Positions 30,658 to 39,902 of a DNA stretch of 64,000 nucleotides are shown here, piece by piece. Within the stretch, counting starts at the first letter, position 1, and each line of letters begins with the position of its first letter. The DNA is from Paramoeba atlantica (taxonomy: Eukaryota > Discosea): NCBI GenBank assembly GCA_977017575.1, contig CDRNVI010000058.1, positions 62,001 to 126,000 on the forward strand, in the 5' to 3' direction. Under the pieces are notes generated by a model, which was not told the DNA's origin, searched no databases, and was given only the letters and a program-made list of their open reading frames with translations. A program made the translations under genes and the position numbers.

Positions 30658-30721
30658 CTCTCTGTGTGACACCCGTCGTATGCGGGTCATGCGCCGATGG
30701 TATCGGCCGTCACACAGAGAG
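30658..30721. ncRNA. Compact three-way-junction RNA-like structure
   Basis: A perfect 13-bp outer stem CTCTCTGTGTGAC (30658-30670) / GTCACACAGAGAG (30709-30721) encloses two perfect hairpins: ACCCG-TCGTATG-CGGGT (30671-30687) and GCCGAT-GGT-ATCGGC (30693-30707), joined by CATGC and a single C. Twenty-four of about 64 bases on one side pair without mismatch. I do not recognise it as a known ribozyme or snRNA: hammerhead core bases are absent. Strand is unknown because the fold is possible on both. Confidence 0.5.
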
Positions 30722-31007
30722 ACGTATCTCTGCGCCACGAGCGTATGATCATGACCTGCCGGAGAAAAAGGATGGCTCATGAAGACGAAAAGAGTCAGAA
30801 CAAAAAATAAAAGGCATATTCGTGCTTTTTGGAAAGAGATCTTGCTTGGAAACTATAGAGAACATTAACACATGTTTTTTTAAAAATAACTCGTACATAA
30901 TAAATCGTCACTTTTTCCAAAAAATTGAAAGTTCTATGTGATTTCGCTACATGAAACTATTTACTAGGCCGGTATACATGTATGTATGTGGATTCTATCC
31001 GAAAGTA
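30722..31007. other. AT-rich gap before a MITE
   Basis: Turns from GC-rich to AT-rich near 30790. No ORF or repeat recognised apart from the 9-bp target copy at its right edge. Confidence 0.4.
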
Positions 31008-31445
31008 GGTGAAACTGAACCAAATTCCGCACTTTTTCTCATTTTCACAAAACTTTTTTTCTCTCTCAAAGATGTGTCTTCGTTTGATATCCATTTCACA
31101 GAATTGTTGTTGCTTCATAAAATAATGAAGCAAATGCTGTGCTAATTTGACATTTACAGAACTATTTATTTGAACATATTTGAAAGATCTTGTCGTCTAT
31201 ATCATGCCGTGCTCGGGATGCGTTGGGTTTGCTTGTAGGCGCACCCTAACGATTAGAAGAATTTCGTCGTGGAGTGAATCGCAGTGCTCCGAATGGATTA
31301 AAGGTCATTATTGCAAAATATGAAGGAGTATTGTATTTGCGTCCATTTGTAAGAAGTTGTAAGCAGGTTGAAAGGCTCAAAGTTGATGAAGTATGAAGAA
31401 TTTTTAAAAAAACAGAAAAAGTGCGGACTTTGGTTCAGTTTAACC
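31008..31445. mobile_element. 438-bp MITE with 31-bp TIRs and 9-bp target duplication (Mutator-like)
   Basis: The left end GGTGAAACTGAACCAAATTC… (31008-31038) and the inverted right end GGTTAAACTGAACCAAAGTC… (31415-31445) match with only a few differences. The direct repeat CCGAAAGTA lies immediately outside both (30999-31007 and 31446-31454). A 9-bp duplication with long TIRs is the hallmark of Mutator-like elements. The interior has no transposase. The identical 9-mers suggest a fairly recent insertion. Confidence 0.85.
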
Positions 31446-31454
31446 CCGAAAGTA

Positions 31455-31954
31455 ACGTTCAGAAACGATAATAGATATGCCCATCTTATATAAATTCGTG
31501 CTCTGTGTAGTGCGAAAATACCAAGTATATACCAATATACATACCTGTACACGAATAGTACAGGTGTGGCAGCTTCCCGCAGGAAAAAACCGTATCTGAA
31601 CCTTTGTATGCACCTGTACGCTTTTATACAATACCCGTCCTACGCTTATACACACACTTACACAAAAATTCGTGCCGCTTCACAAAGCGAATTTTTATGA
31701 TTTTTTTGAAAAGTATTAACCTATTCGAACATAAAAAATATGAAAGGAGGAGTAGTGCTCAGATGTTTATATTTTCATTTAAAGAATTCTCAATAGTAGC
31801 GAATAAAATTAAATTCATCATTCAAGAAGGAAAATTTCAAAAGCAAACCTTTTTTAAATTCTGAAGGTATTTACCGGTGAAACGGTTATTAAGGATAAAA
31901 GTAATTAAGGCAGATCGAATTTACGGTCTTCAACCATTTCAACGTGTGAGAGAG
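31455..31954. other. AT-rich stretch without recognised genes
   Basis: It contains several short GTACACG/TACCTGTAC-type motifs (31540-31625) but no ORF with protein-like composition. Confidence 0.4.
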
Positions 31955-31999
31955 AAGCTAAAACGATCATGTAAAGTCTTTACATGATCGTTTTAGCTT
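31955..31999. repeat. Perfect 21-bp inverted repeat with 3-nt loop
   Basis: AAGCTAAAACGATCATGTAAA (31955-31975) and its exact complement (31979-31999) flank GTC. The arms have no mismatch. As RNA it would be a tight hairpin; as DNA a potential cruciform. The flanks (AGAG on the left, TTTCTTCTTTGACTTCTTT on the right) do not continue the pairing, so the structure is sharply bounded. Confidence 0.85.
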
Positions 32000-32126
32000 T
32001 TCTTCTTTGACTTCTTTAAAAGAAGTCAGAGACGGAATCATGAAATTATTTTTTCCCAATTTTCCCCCAGAATGACATAAAATAATTTTTTATTTTGTAG
32101 TGCCAACTTTTTTATTTTGTAGTGAT

Positions 32127-32188
32127 TCAGGCCCCCCGTTTAAGCGCACAATTCACGGAAAACGAGGTACGCTTAAACGGGGGGGCAG
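32127..32188. mobile_element. Solo right end of the pogo-like family
   Basis: TTCAGGCCCCCCGTTTAAGC … CGCTTAAACGGGGGGGCAG followed by TA matches the right 66 bases of the element ending at 23061, including the internal inverted motif and the TTCAC…AACGAG spacer. No matching left end or transposase is attached, so this is either a solo end or a minimal palindromic MITE. Confidence 0.7.
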
Positions 32189-32599
32189 TACAAGAAAAAC
32201 AAAGAAGGGTGTATCAAAAAAACGAAACTTTTTCCACTTTCATTTCAAATGGGTGGATGTAAATTAGACGAAATCGTATATTACAAAAAAGAAATCGGCG
32301 CCCTTCGCGGCGCCAATCTCTACGAAGCTTTGAAATTAAACACTAAATAGGGAGGGCAAGGTGCTAAATAGTAAACAGGGGGGGACGGTATTGCCTTAAT
32401 CAAAGTTGCCTTAATTAAAATTGTCTTAATTTTATTTACCCTTAATTGAATTTTTACCGGTAGTTACGGAACGGGTTTAATAGTTATGGGACGGGAATTT
32501 AAGGGACGGTATGGAGGTAGGGTAGGACAAATGAAGTTGTTTTGTCTCAAAGTACCGATTTGGTGTACTACTCTAGCACTCGGGGGGTATTGACACTCA
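32189..32599. other. MITE debris between a pogo end and LINE copy B
   Basis: It includes a GC-rich palindrome GGCGCCCTTCGCGGCGCC (about 32298-32315) of the sort found inside several C-run TIR elements here, a right-end-like CTAAATAG…GGGGGG motif (about 32343-32390), and a CTTAATTAAA-rich piece similar to 19741-20006. Confidence 0.4.
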
Positions 32600-33922
32600 G
32601 GCAGCAGTAAAGCGGAATTCCTATCCTCCAAAGGATTGTTATCATGCCTATCAGGCAGAGAATAGAGGTAAGTGAGTAGATTAACGCAAAAGACGTTATT
32701 TTCTACCTTGCTGTTTACAGACTTAGCTCGGCACTTGTCCAAAGTGCCTTTTCGCGGTTCCACCAAAGAGTAAAGCTGCCCCGAAGGGCCGACTGAAAGA
32801 TGGCTTCCCGGCATTTTACCGCAAGCCTCTCGTCTCCGCCAAAAGCGCTATTTAACTTGCTGCAGGAGACTAATAGAGCGCCAACTTCAAGCGGGCTCCA
32901 ACTTCAAAGGCAATTAGGTTTGTACGAGGCTGTGTGGTGCGCCTTTCGTGGAGTAATGTTCTGTACTTGTTTACTTTTCCTTCGTGCGCTAGCTCACGAT
33001 TTTCTTCCCAAGGCACTGTTAGTTCCAGGATGAACTCTGATCCGTCTTTGAGTGTGATCAGTCCATCCGGGCGCAACATGTCTTCACGTGCATGTAGACA
33101 TTCCGGGGCGTTCCGGAAACCTGGGACATCAAGGTGCAAGCTTTTAGTGTAGGGAGAGGATTGGAGATGGTGTCCAAGGGTTTGTAGAATCAGGTCGTGG
33201 CGATAAGTGTAGCGCCCCTGAGCTAGTGATTCTTTACAGCCCGAAAGGATGTGTCGTGTTGTTTGTGGCGCTTGCTCGCATATAGGACATGTTACGGTCG
33301 CTCGTCTGAGTCCCCACAAACGCAGGTTTGTTCTGGAAGGTAGTGGTGTGAGCGTAATGAGGGATGTAGCGAAACGGGAAAGCTTTTCACTATTCAGATT
33401 GTTTAGTGCTGCGGCGAATTCTTTGGCGAGATCTGCTTCCGAGGGCCCATTCCACCATTTCGCTGCTGTCGGTGCTCTTTTCCGAAGTTGATCAATCATA
33501 TAGTTTTCATGGTTTTCACGTACCTTCTGCAAGGCCTTCTTTGGTTCATGTAAGAGGTCTAGGATTTCGTAACATGGCCGGATTTACCCTGCACGGCGTT
33601 TATCTTGTTCTTCCTTTATGCGAGATCGCAGCACGGTCTTAACTGCGGGGTCGTGCGGTTTATTCATTTGCGTTAGCGCTTGTACCGAGCGAAAAGAAAA
33701 ATTTTGGATTCGTTTTTGCACCTTCGCCAATATTTCGCGACGAAGAGTCAATGGAGCGACCCAAATGGTCCCAAAAGACATGGACGAGCGTATAGGAGCC
33801 TTTTTGAATATGATAGCTCTGTGAAATTGTGATCGCGGAGGATACGCTGTAATTGTAACAGGGGACGAGACCTGTGTTGTGTGGGAGCCCGTCAATGAAA
33901 TCACATACGACACTAAAGGGAC
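32600..33922 (-). mobile_element. RLE-type LINE, copy B, 5'-truncated
   Basis: The minus strand reads the 3' part of the same LINE family as copy A. It starts in the region after RT motif C (VSYVISLTG… like RLRYALTVNPG…), then ALTQMNKPHDPAVKTVLRSR, the CCHC knuckle CPICEQAPQTTRHILSGC and the endonuclease motif RPDGLITLKDGSEFILELTV. Weak similarity to the copy A C terminus continues to about 32690 in another frame. The 5' truncation is typical of incomplete target-primed reverse transcription. Its 5' edge (about 33900-33925) abuts a transposase fragment on the other strand. Confidence 0.85.
32870..33532 (-). pseudogene. LINE copy B, CCHC knuckle and endonuclease region
   Basis: 220 open codons. 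LSRFATSLITLTPLPSRTNL, CPICEQAPQTTRHILSGCKE, QGRYTYRHDLIL and VPWEENRELAHEGKVNKY correspond block for block to copy A 3560-4100. The acidic and Lys residues expected for the PD-(D/E)xK nuclease are retained. Upstream coding similarity is in another frame (33584-33922). Confidence 0.85.
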
Positions 33923-34325
33923 AAAGCGTGTAAAGGTTTTAACTACAGGGAAGGAGAAGAAGACACTGACTGCGTGGTTTTGGGCCGCTCTGTTACGAAC
34001 CAACGGCATGCAGAAAGCACGTGGGAGCATAAGGTGTTTCCTCCGCACTTAATTTGGGAAGCCCATTCAGATTCTGGGAAGGTTTCCAAAGAGGTGCTCC
34101 GGGCGGAAGAAAAGTACAATTGTACGGCAACAACGACAACAAGCGGGTGGAACACAGGAGAGTCATTTAAAAAATGGGCTGAAGCGGAATTTTTTGACAG
34201 AATCAAGTATCCTCCGCGGAAGACACTTATTATTTTGGATCTGTACGCTGCTCATCGGACAGCGGAATTATTATTGTTCTTTCGTGAGAGAGAAATCGAT
34301 GTTTAATTCGTTCCAGGAGGTTCGT
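33895..34325 (+). pseudogene. pogo/Tigger-like transposase fragment (DDE domain)
   Basis: Reading GTKRVKVLTTGKEKKTLT and then, in a second frame, TTSGWNTGESFKKWAEAEFF, KTLIILDLYAAHRTAEL (second catalytic Asp) and FVPGGSFSSA gives the typical order of a DDE_1 domain. A stop precedes FVPGG and there is at least one frameshift. The 5' part is replaced by LINE copy B; the 3' part runs into the satellite array. It is distinct in sequence from the pogo-like element at 20080. Confidence 0.6.
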
Positions 34326-34339
34326 TTTCGAGCGCCGTC

Positions 34340-34364
34340 GGTTCGTTGAACGATTCAACGAACC
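34340..34364. repeat. Palindrome at the left edge of the satellite array
   Basis: GGTTCGTTGAA-CGA-TTCAACGAACC is a perfect 11-bp inverted repeat. The same palindrome recurs near 37080 ahead of the second satellite block and belongs to the TIR element at 37014-37958, so the array probably grew inside a copy of that element. Confidence 0.75.
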
Positions 34365-34407
34365 GATTTTTTATTTTTTTTCACTGAACTTTTCTGGGAT
34401 TCTTCCA

Positions 34408-36306
34408 GCGAAGCCCACTTCTTGAGGCAAAACCCCCGTCTGCGAGCAAGACCCAACTGTGAGCGGAGCCCACTTCTGGAGGCAAAAGCCCCCGTCTGCG
34501 AGCAAGGCCCAACTGTGAGCGTAGCCCTGGGACATAATTATATTTTTTAGCGGCCCGCGGGCTCCAGCGCGCGGGTCGCGCACTGAGGACCTATGTCTGC
34601 CACTTCCGCAGGATTGTCGAGAGGCAAGGCCCAACGTTGAGCGAAGCCCACTTCTGGAGGCAAAAGCCCCCGTCTGCGAGCAAGGCCCAACTGTGAGCGT
34701 AGCCCTGGGACATAATTATATTTTTTAGCGGCCCGCGGGCTCCATCGCGCGGGTCGCGCACTGAGGACCTATGTCTGCCACTTCCGCAGGATTGTCGAGA
34801 GGCAAGGCCCAACGTTGAGCGAAGCCCACTTCTGGAGGCAAAAGCCCCCGTCTGCGAGCAAGGCCCAACTGTGAGCGTAGCCCTGGGACATAATTATATT
34901 TTTTAGCGGCCCGCGGGCTCCAGCGCGCGGGTCGCGCACTGAGGACCTATGTCTGCCACTTCCGCAGGATTGTCGAGAGGCAAGGCCCAACGTTGAGCGA
35001 AGCCCACTTCTGGAGGCAAAAGCCCCCGTCTGCGAGCAAGGCCCAACTGTGAGCGTAGCCCTGGGACATAATTATATTTTTTGGCGGCCCGCGGGCTCCA
35101 GCGCGCGGGTCGCGCACTGAGGACCTATGTCTGCCACTTCCGCAGGATTGTCGAGAGGCAAGGCCCAACTGTGAGCGAAGCCCACTTCTGGAGGCAAAAG
35201 CCCCCGTCTGCGAGCAAGGCCCGACTGTGAGCGTAGCCCTGGGACATAATTATATTTTTTAGCGGCCCGCGGGCTCCAGCGCGCGGGTCGCGCACTGAGG
35301 ACCTATGTCTGCCACTTCCGCAGGATTGTCGAGAGGCAAGGCCCAACGTTGAGCGAAGCCCACTTCTGGAGGCAAAAGCCCCCGTCTGCGAGCAAGGCCC
35401 AACTGTGAGCGTAGCCCTGGGGCATAATTATATTTTTTAGCGGCCCGCGGGCTCCAGCGCGCGGGTCGCGCACTGAGGACCTATGTCTGCCACTTCCGCA
35501 GGATTGTCGAGAGGCAAGGCCCAACTGTGAGCGAAGCCCACTTCTGGAGGCAAAAGCCCCCGTCTGCGAGCAAGGCCCAACTGTGAGCGTAGCCCTGGGA
35601 CATAATTATATTTTTTAGCGGCCCGCGGGCTCCATCGCGCGGGTCGCGCACTGAGGACCTATGTCTGCCACTTCCGCAGGATTGTCGAGAGGCAAGGCCC
35701 AACGTTGAGCGAAGCCCACTTCTGGAGGCAAAAGCCCCCGTCTGCGAGCAAGGCCCAACTGTGAGCGTAGCCCTGGGACATAATTATATTTTTTAGCGGC
35801 CCGCGGGCTCCAGCGCGCGGGTCGCGCACTGAGGACCTATGTCTGCCACTTCCGCAGGATTGTCGAGAGGCAAGGCCCAACGTTGAGCGAAGCCCACTTC
35901 TGGAGGCAAAAGCCCCCGTCTGCGAGCAAGGCCCAACTGTGAGCGTAGCCCTGGGACATAATTATATTTTTTGGCGGCCCGCGGGCTCCAGCGCGCGGGT
36001 CGCGCACTGAGGACCTATGTCTGCCACTTCCGCAGGATTGTCGAGAGGCAAGGCCCAACGTTGAGCGAAGCCCACTTCTGGAGGCAAAAGCCCCCGTCTG
36101 CGAGCAAGGCCCAACTGTGAGCGTAGCCCTGGGACATAATTATATTTTTTGGCGGCCCGCGGGCTCCAGCGCGCGGGTCGCGCACTGAGGACCTATGTCT
36201 GCCACTTCCGCAGGATTGTCGAGAGGCAAGGCCCAACTGTGAGCGAAGCCCACTTCTGGAGGCAAAAATCCCCCGTCTGCGAGCAAGGCCCAACTGTGAG
36301 CGTAGC
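34408..36306. repeat. 178-bp tandem satellite, about 10.5 copies
   Basis: The unit, starting GCGAAGCCCACTTCTGGAGG, recurs every 178 bp exactly, with ten full units from about 34463, a 54-bp partial unit before and a partial unit after. Units differ at only a few sites (AACGTTGAG/AACTGTGAG, TTTTAGCGG/TTTTGGCGG, CCAGCG/CCATCG). Each is GC-rich and contains the dyad GCCCGCGGGC and AGCGCGCGGG. A ~54-bp sub-block (GCGAAGCCCACTT…CAACTGTGA) occurs twice in the first unit. 178 is not a multiple of three, so the 73-codon frames seen on the minus strand are by-products. Confidence 0.95.
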
Positions 36307-37013
36307 AAATGATTGGAACATATTTACAAAAAGTTCCTTAAAAAAAGAATTTTCCCCTCCAGTTTCTAAGCAGGATGTAAGAAAACGCCGCTTTTTCTCC
36401 ATCCATCGAGGAGGGGGTCGGCCGGATACGCTAGTAAATTGTTCAATACTGCCTACGTTCTGATCTTGTCCCCTTTTCCCCTTCGGTCGTGACATGCGAG
36501 TAAAACAAAAAGCTTAAAACCAATTTATAATTATAAAAACACTATGAAAGAATTATAAACCCTTAATAATTATAAATTTAGGATTTGTGCAAATTTATAA
36601 TTATTAATGCAACTTACAGTACATTTTAGTTGTATCATTTTATCTATGTTCGCGCTCAAGTAGTTGATACCTTCAATTTGTGTTGAACTATCGGGGCGTT
36701 GGTGGTTTTATTTCCTGGTTTATTGTAATGAAAAGACTCATCATTATGCGAGGACTCATTCAAACAAATATTAAATCTGGGATATGGTAAACAGCTATGT
36801 GGTCAGTGTTTTTAATCTAAGGCGTGAAAAACTTTAAGGAAAATATTAACCCCTTAATTTGTTTGTTGTTGTTGTGGTGTACTAGTCATCTCCGGGTGTG
36901 TAAAAAAATGGAGAATATTATTTCCATAAAAAAATACGGGACGGTTAATTACAGGACACCCTGATGACCCTTTGACCTTGATTTGGGGTGTCCCTTAATT
37001 AATAAATTGGCTA
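36307..37013. other. AT-rich stretch between two satellite blocks
   Basis: The first part holds a minus-strand frame starting MSRPKGKRGQDQNVGSIE (36495 down to about 36309) that is cut by the array and may be the N terminus of a transposase or other protein. The remainder is AT-rich with no recognised gene. Confidence 0.4.
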
Positions 37014-37958
37014 TGTCTCTACTTCGTTGAATATTCAATGAAGCGCCGTCGGTTCGTTGAATATTCAACGAAGCGCCGTCGGTTCGTTGAACGATTCAAC
37101 GAACCGATTTTTTATTTTTTTTCACTGAACTTTTCTGGGATTCTGCCAGCGAAGCCCACTTCTTGAGGCAAAACCCCCGTCTGCGAGCAAGGCCCAACTG
37201 TGAGTGAAGCCCTGGGACATAATTATATTTTTTGGCGGCCAGCGCGCTCCAGCGCGCGGGTCGCGCACTGAGAACCTATGTCTGCCACTTCCGCAGGATT
37301 GTCGAGAGGCAAGGCCCAACGTTGAGCGAAGCCCACTTCTGGAGGCAAAAGCCCCCGTCTGCGAGCAAGGCCCAACTGTGAGCGTAGCCCTGGGACATAA
37401 TTATATTTTTTGGCGGCCCGCGCGCTCCAGCGCGCGGGTCGCGCACTGAGAACCTATGTCTGCCACTTCCGCAGGATTCTGGTTGGTTGGGTGGTTTCCG
37501 CAGGATTCTGGACTATTTTTTAATATTGATGTGTAGAAAACAGGACCTTTTTCTTTTGCGGATCCTATTTTGAATGAACAACAGTGATACTGGCAATACT
37601 TCGGAAGCATTTTTGCGTCGCTTCATGGCCTTCTTGCACCTATATTTTCTAATAATACACGACGTATCTAACACCATGTTTCATCCGTGCGTTTCACATT
37701 CATTCACAGGAATCTCCAAACGGGTTAAATTACAACAACAGAAATCTACATGAGATCGACTTGCCGTAAAAGAGTTTCTAGTACCATGCGCTACCTTTGT
37801 TGCTCCGTTGAGACAATTTAAAATGTTAAAAAAATCGAATGCTCGCTCGAAAAAAAATTAAAATCCCGTTCGTTGAATATTCAACGAAGCGCCATCGCTT
37901 CGTTGAATCGTTCAACGAACCGCCGGCGGTTCGTTGAATATTCAACGAAGTAGAGACG
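37014..37958. mobile_element. 945-bp TIR element with TA duplication, carrying 178-bp satellite units
   Basis: The left end TGTCTCTACTTCGTTGAATA and the inverted right end CGTCTCTACTTCGTTGAATA match over more than 30 bp, with TA outside both (37012-37013, 37959-37960). Inside are several copies of the GAATATTCAACGAA palindrome and, at about 37149-37485, roughly two units of the same 178-bp repeat. No transposase. It is probably a non-autonomous Tc1/mariner-pogo type element and the likely source of the array at 34408. Confidence 0.8.
37149..37485. repeat. 178-bp satellite units inside the TIR element
   Basis: Nearly two units homologous to the array at 34408-36306, with variants such as GGCCAGCGCGCTCC. 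The 5' flank (ACTTTTCTGGGATTCTGCC) is also shared with the left flank of the big array, showing common descent of both blocks. Confidence 0.9.
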
Positions 37959-37960
37959 TA

Positions 37961-38415
37961 CCCAATAAATTTAATTTATAATGATATTTTTTCCTATTAC
38001 GCATACGTAAGTTATGCGGAGCCAGCTTGATTGTCCGTCTGAGAGTGGGGTCACCAACAGGCGGACCAAATGCGGCCACCCCCTGAAAGCCGAGCACAAA
38101 AAAATGCACGAGCTCGCAGCCGCCCGGCAACTGCCGCCCACCTTTCCCAACTTTTTTGATGAATGCTATTTTTTCTTCCGAAAACGTGTTAAAACGCTTC
38201 TTTGGGTTACCCCCGAGGTCCTACTGAGATTTTGTAATGAAAAAGACCTGTGCTTTTAAATTTCCGAAAAAATCGTTTTATTACCCATTTTATGCCCCTT
38301 TCAAGCTCGCCGAATTAACCTTAGTAAGCGAGTTAGACACTCACCGTATCTCCCTCAAGAAAGAAATAGAGACTTACAAATGGATTGAATTTTATAATGT
38401 TTAAAAATACCATTA
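37961..38415. other. Gap downstream of Dre2
   Basis: AT-rich with a GC-richer middle (38020-38150). An 81-codon plus frame here has no protein-like features. Presumably 3' UTR and spacer. Confidence 0.4.
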
Positions 38416-38814
38416 TTAGATATCTGACAAATCTTGCAACGTTATTTTTCCAGTTGCGTGGTCCTGCTTCCAGGATGGTTTCCCCAAATATGGACATTGT
38501 GAACACCGGAAGGCATCCCCCTTACTACAATTTCCACACCCTCCAGTAGATAAAGAACTCACCCTCATACTTTCATCTGTACTTCGAGAAGTATTTTCGG
38601 CCTCAGCACGACCACAAATGCAATTTTTGCAAACTTTGTTTCTTTTGGAGCAATCCGGCTCATATGTAGTGGAACTTTTTTCTCTTGTATCTTCTTCAGT
38701 CAGCAGCTCGCTTTCACATAAAAGCTCTTCGTCGTCCATGTTCGGAGTATTCAGAAATATATCTACGGGCTCACGTGTTCTCATGGAGTAGACTTTCATT
38801 TTAGAGACATTCAT
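38416..38814 (-). CDS. DRE2: Anamorsin/Dre2, short form (cytosolic Fe-S assembly)
   Basis: 132 codons. Dre2 passes electrons from Tah18/Ndor1 to the cytosolic iron-sulfur assembly machinery. Both Fe-S binding motifs are present: C55, C62, C65, C67 (VCKNCICG) and the diagnostic twin motif C93, C96, C104, C107 in [19 protein letters not shown]. What is missing is the methyltransferase-like N-terminal domain of yeast and human Dre2 (about 300 residues in full): only a ~50-residue acidic stretch precedes the clusters. No upstream coding sequence is seen that could supply it, so the gene appears natively short. Confidence 0.9.
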   Translation of the reverse strand: MNVSKMKVYSMRTREPVDIFLNTPNMDDEELLCESELLTEEDTREKSSTTYEPDCSKRNKVCKNCICGRAEAENTSRSTDESMRVSSLSTGGCGNCSKGDAFRCSQCPYLGKPSWKQDHATGKITLQDLSDI

Positions 38815-39122
38815 TGAACATAAACGCTATTGTGTGAAATATGCAAGTATTTTTTTAGTAGTACTCGGGAGCAAGTAATTTCATTAGTAACCGAAAATAA
38901 TTGAACATTGTAGTATATAAGACTTACGTGTGTATACGCTGCACATGCTTTTTAAGTATGGCAGTGTTCAGTCTCAATATTTGATCGACTTATCCATATA
39001 CTATGAATAACACAGCTTGTATCATAAAAGTATTTTTCTGTCTTTTATTAGAAGAAAGCCACACATTTTGTCAGCGAATACGTATTTGTGAGACGGACGA
39101 CTTGATAGCGCATCACACGCCC
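38815..39122. other. Intergenic stretch between proteasome alpha6 and Dre2
   Basis: AT-rich, about 310 bases, with nothing recognised. Confidence 0.4.
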
Positions 39123-39902
39123 TTAGGAAGCTACAAACATTGATTCATTTGACAGTGTCGTATTACTCTCTCGGGCTAACTTACTACGCTGCACTTCGTC
39201 AAGTAGGGCATCGACATCGTTGTCAGCATAGCAGCCAAACTCCTTTCCTATGCCTATAACACTGACATCCGTATTTTTACCGTCAAGTTTGACATCATCC
39301 CCGCAAGTCATACTAAGTGCCTTCAAAGCGTGTTTCGTTATTTCATTCAAGTCTGACGTTGCGAATTGTTGATAACGTTTCTCGAGATACATTCGCGCCG
39401 ACTGACTTCTGGCACCAATGGCCGCGCCTTGGGTAGGAAAGATCAACCCTGATGGACCAATCTGATACAGGTGACAACCCGTGCTGTCGCTTCCGATCAG
39501 GAGACTTCCAACCCCCAGAGGACGCTGCGAGCTATTGAGCGTTCGGTTGTGCATTTCATTTGCCACCAGCTCTGCCAGAAGAGACAGTGGGCAAGGTGAG
39601 GCATGTGCGTACTCGTAGTTCATGCACTCGGTTCGCATCCACTCTGCCATCACACGAGCGTCCGAGATCAATCCTGATATCGCCATACCACAGTGTAACG
39701 CAATTTCAAATACCTTCTTTTGATGAGAAGCAAATTTTTCTTTTGGGGCTCTTTTCAAGGAACAAACCACAGCGCAATCCTTGCCTCGAATCCCTACACA
39801 CGCGCTTCCTTGTTTTACTGCCTCCTGAGCATATTCCACTTGGTACAGACGTCCGTGCGGGGACCACGTGGCAATATCGGTGTCGTATTGATTGCGTTGC
39901 AT
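39123..39902 (-). CDS. PSMA1: 20S proteasome subunit alpha6 (PSMA1 type)
   Basis: 259 codons from MQRNQYDTDIATWSPHGRLY; the open frame extends 16 codons upstream but the alpha-subunit N-terminal signature begins here. YQVEYAQEAVKQGSACVG is typical of the PSMA1 class, followed by the AISGLISDARVM helix and GSSQRPLGVG-like segment. It belongs to the outer ring of the 20S core. It is the second alpha subunit in this window. Confidence 0.95.
   Translation of the reverse strand: MQRNQYDTDIATWSPHGRLYQVEYAQEAVKQGSACVGIRGKDCAVVCSLKRAPKEKFASHQKKVFEIALHCGMAISGLISDARVMAEWMRTECMNYEYAHASPCPLSLLAELVANEMHNRTLNSSQRPLGVGSLLIGSDSTGCHLYQIGPSGLIFPTQGAAIGARSQSARMYLEKRYQQFATSDLNEITKHALKALSMTCGDDVKLDGKNTDVSVIGIGKEFGCYADNDVDALLDEVQRSKLARESNTTLSNESMFVAS

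Noticed and set aside
30658-30721. Three-way junction as a hammerhead ribozyme
   Set aside because: The conserved core bases (CUGANGA and GAAA) are not in the junction.
34408-36306. CRISPR array
   Set aside because: Units are contiguous 178-bp copies without unique spacers, and the genome is eukaryotic.
34371-36308. Row of 73-codon minus-strand frames (MGLASRQSCGSGRHRSS…)
   Set aside because: They recur with the 178-bp satellite unit, which is not a multiple of three, and each ends at the same place in the unit. No selection for coding is visible.
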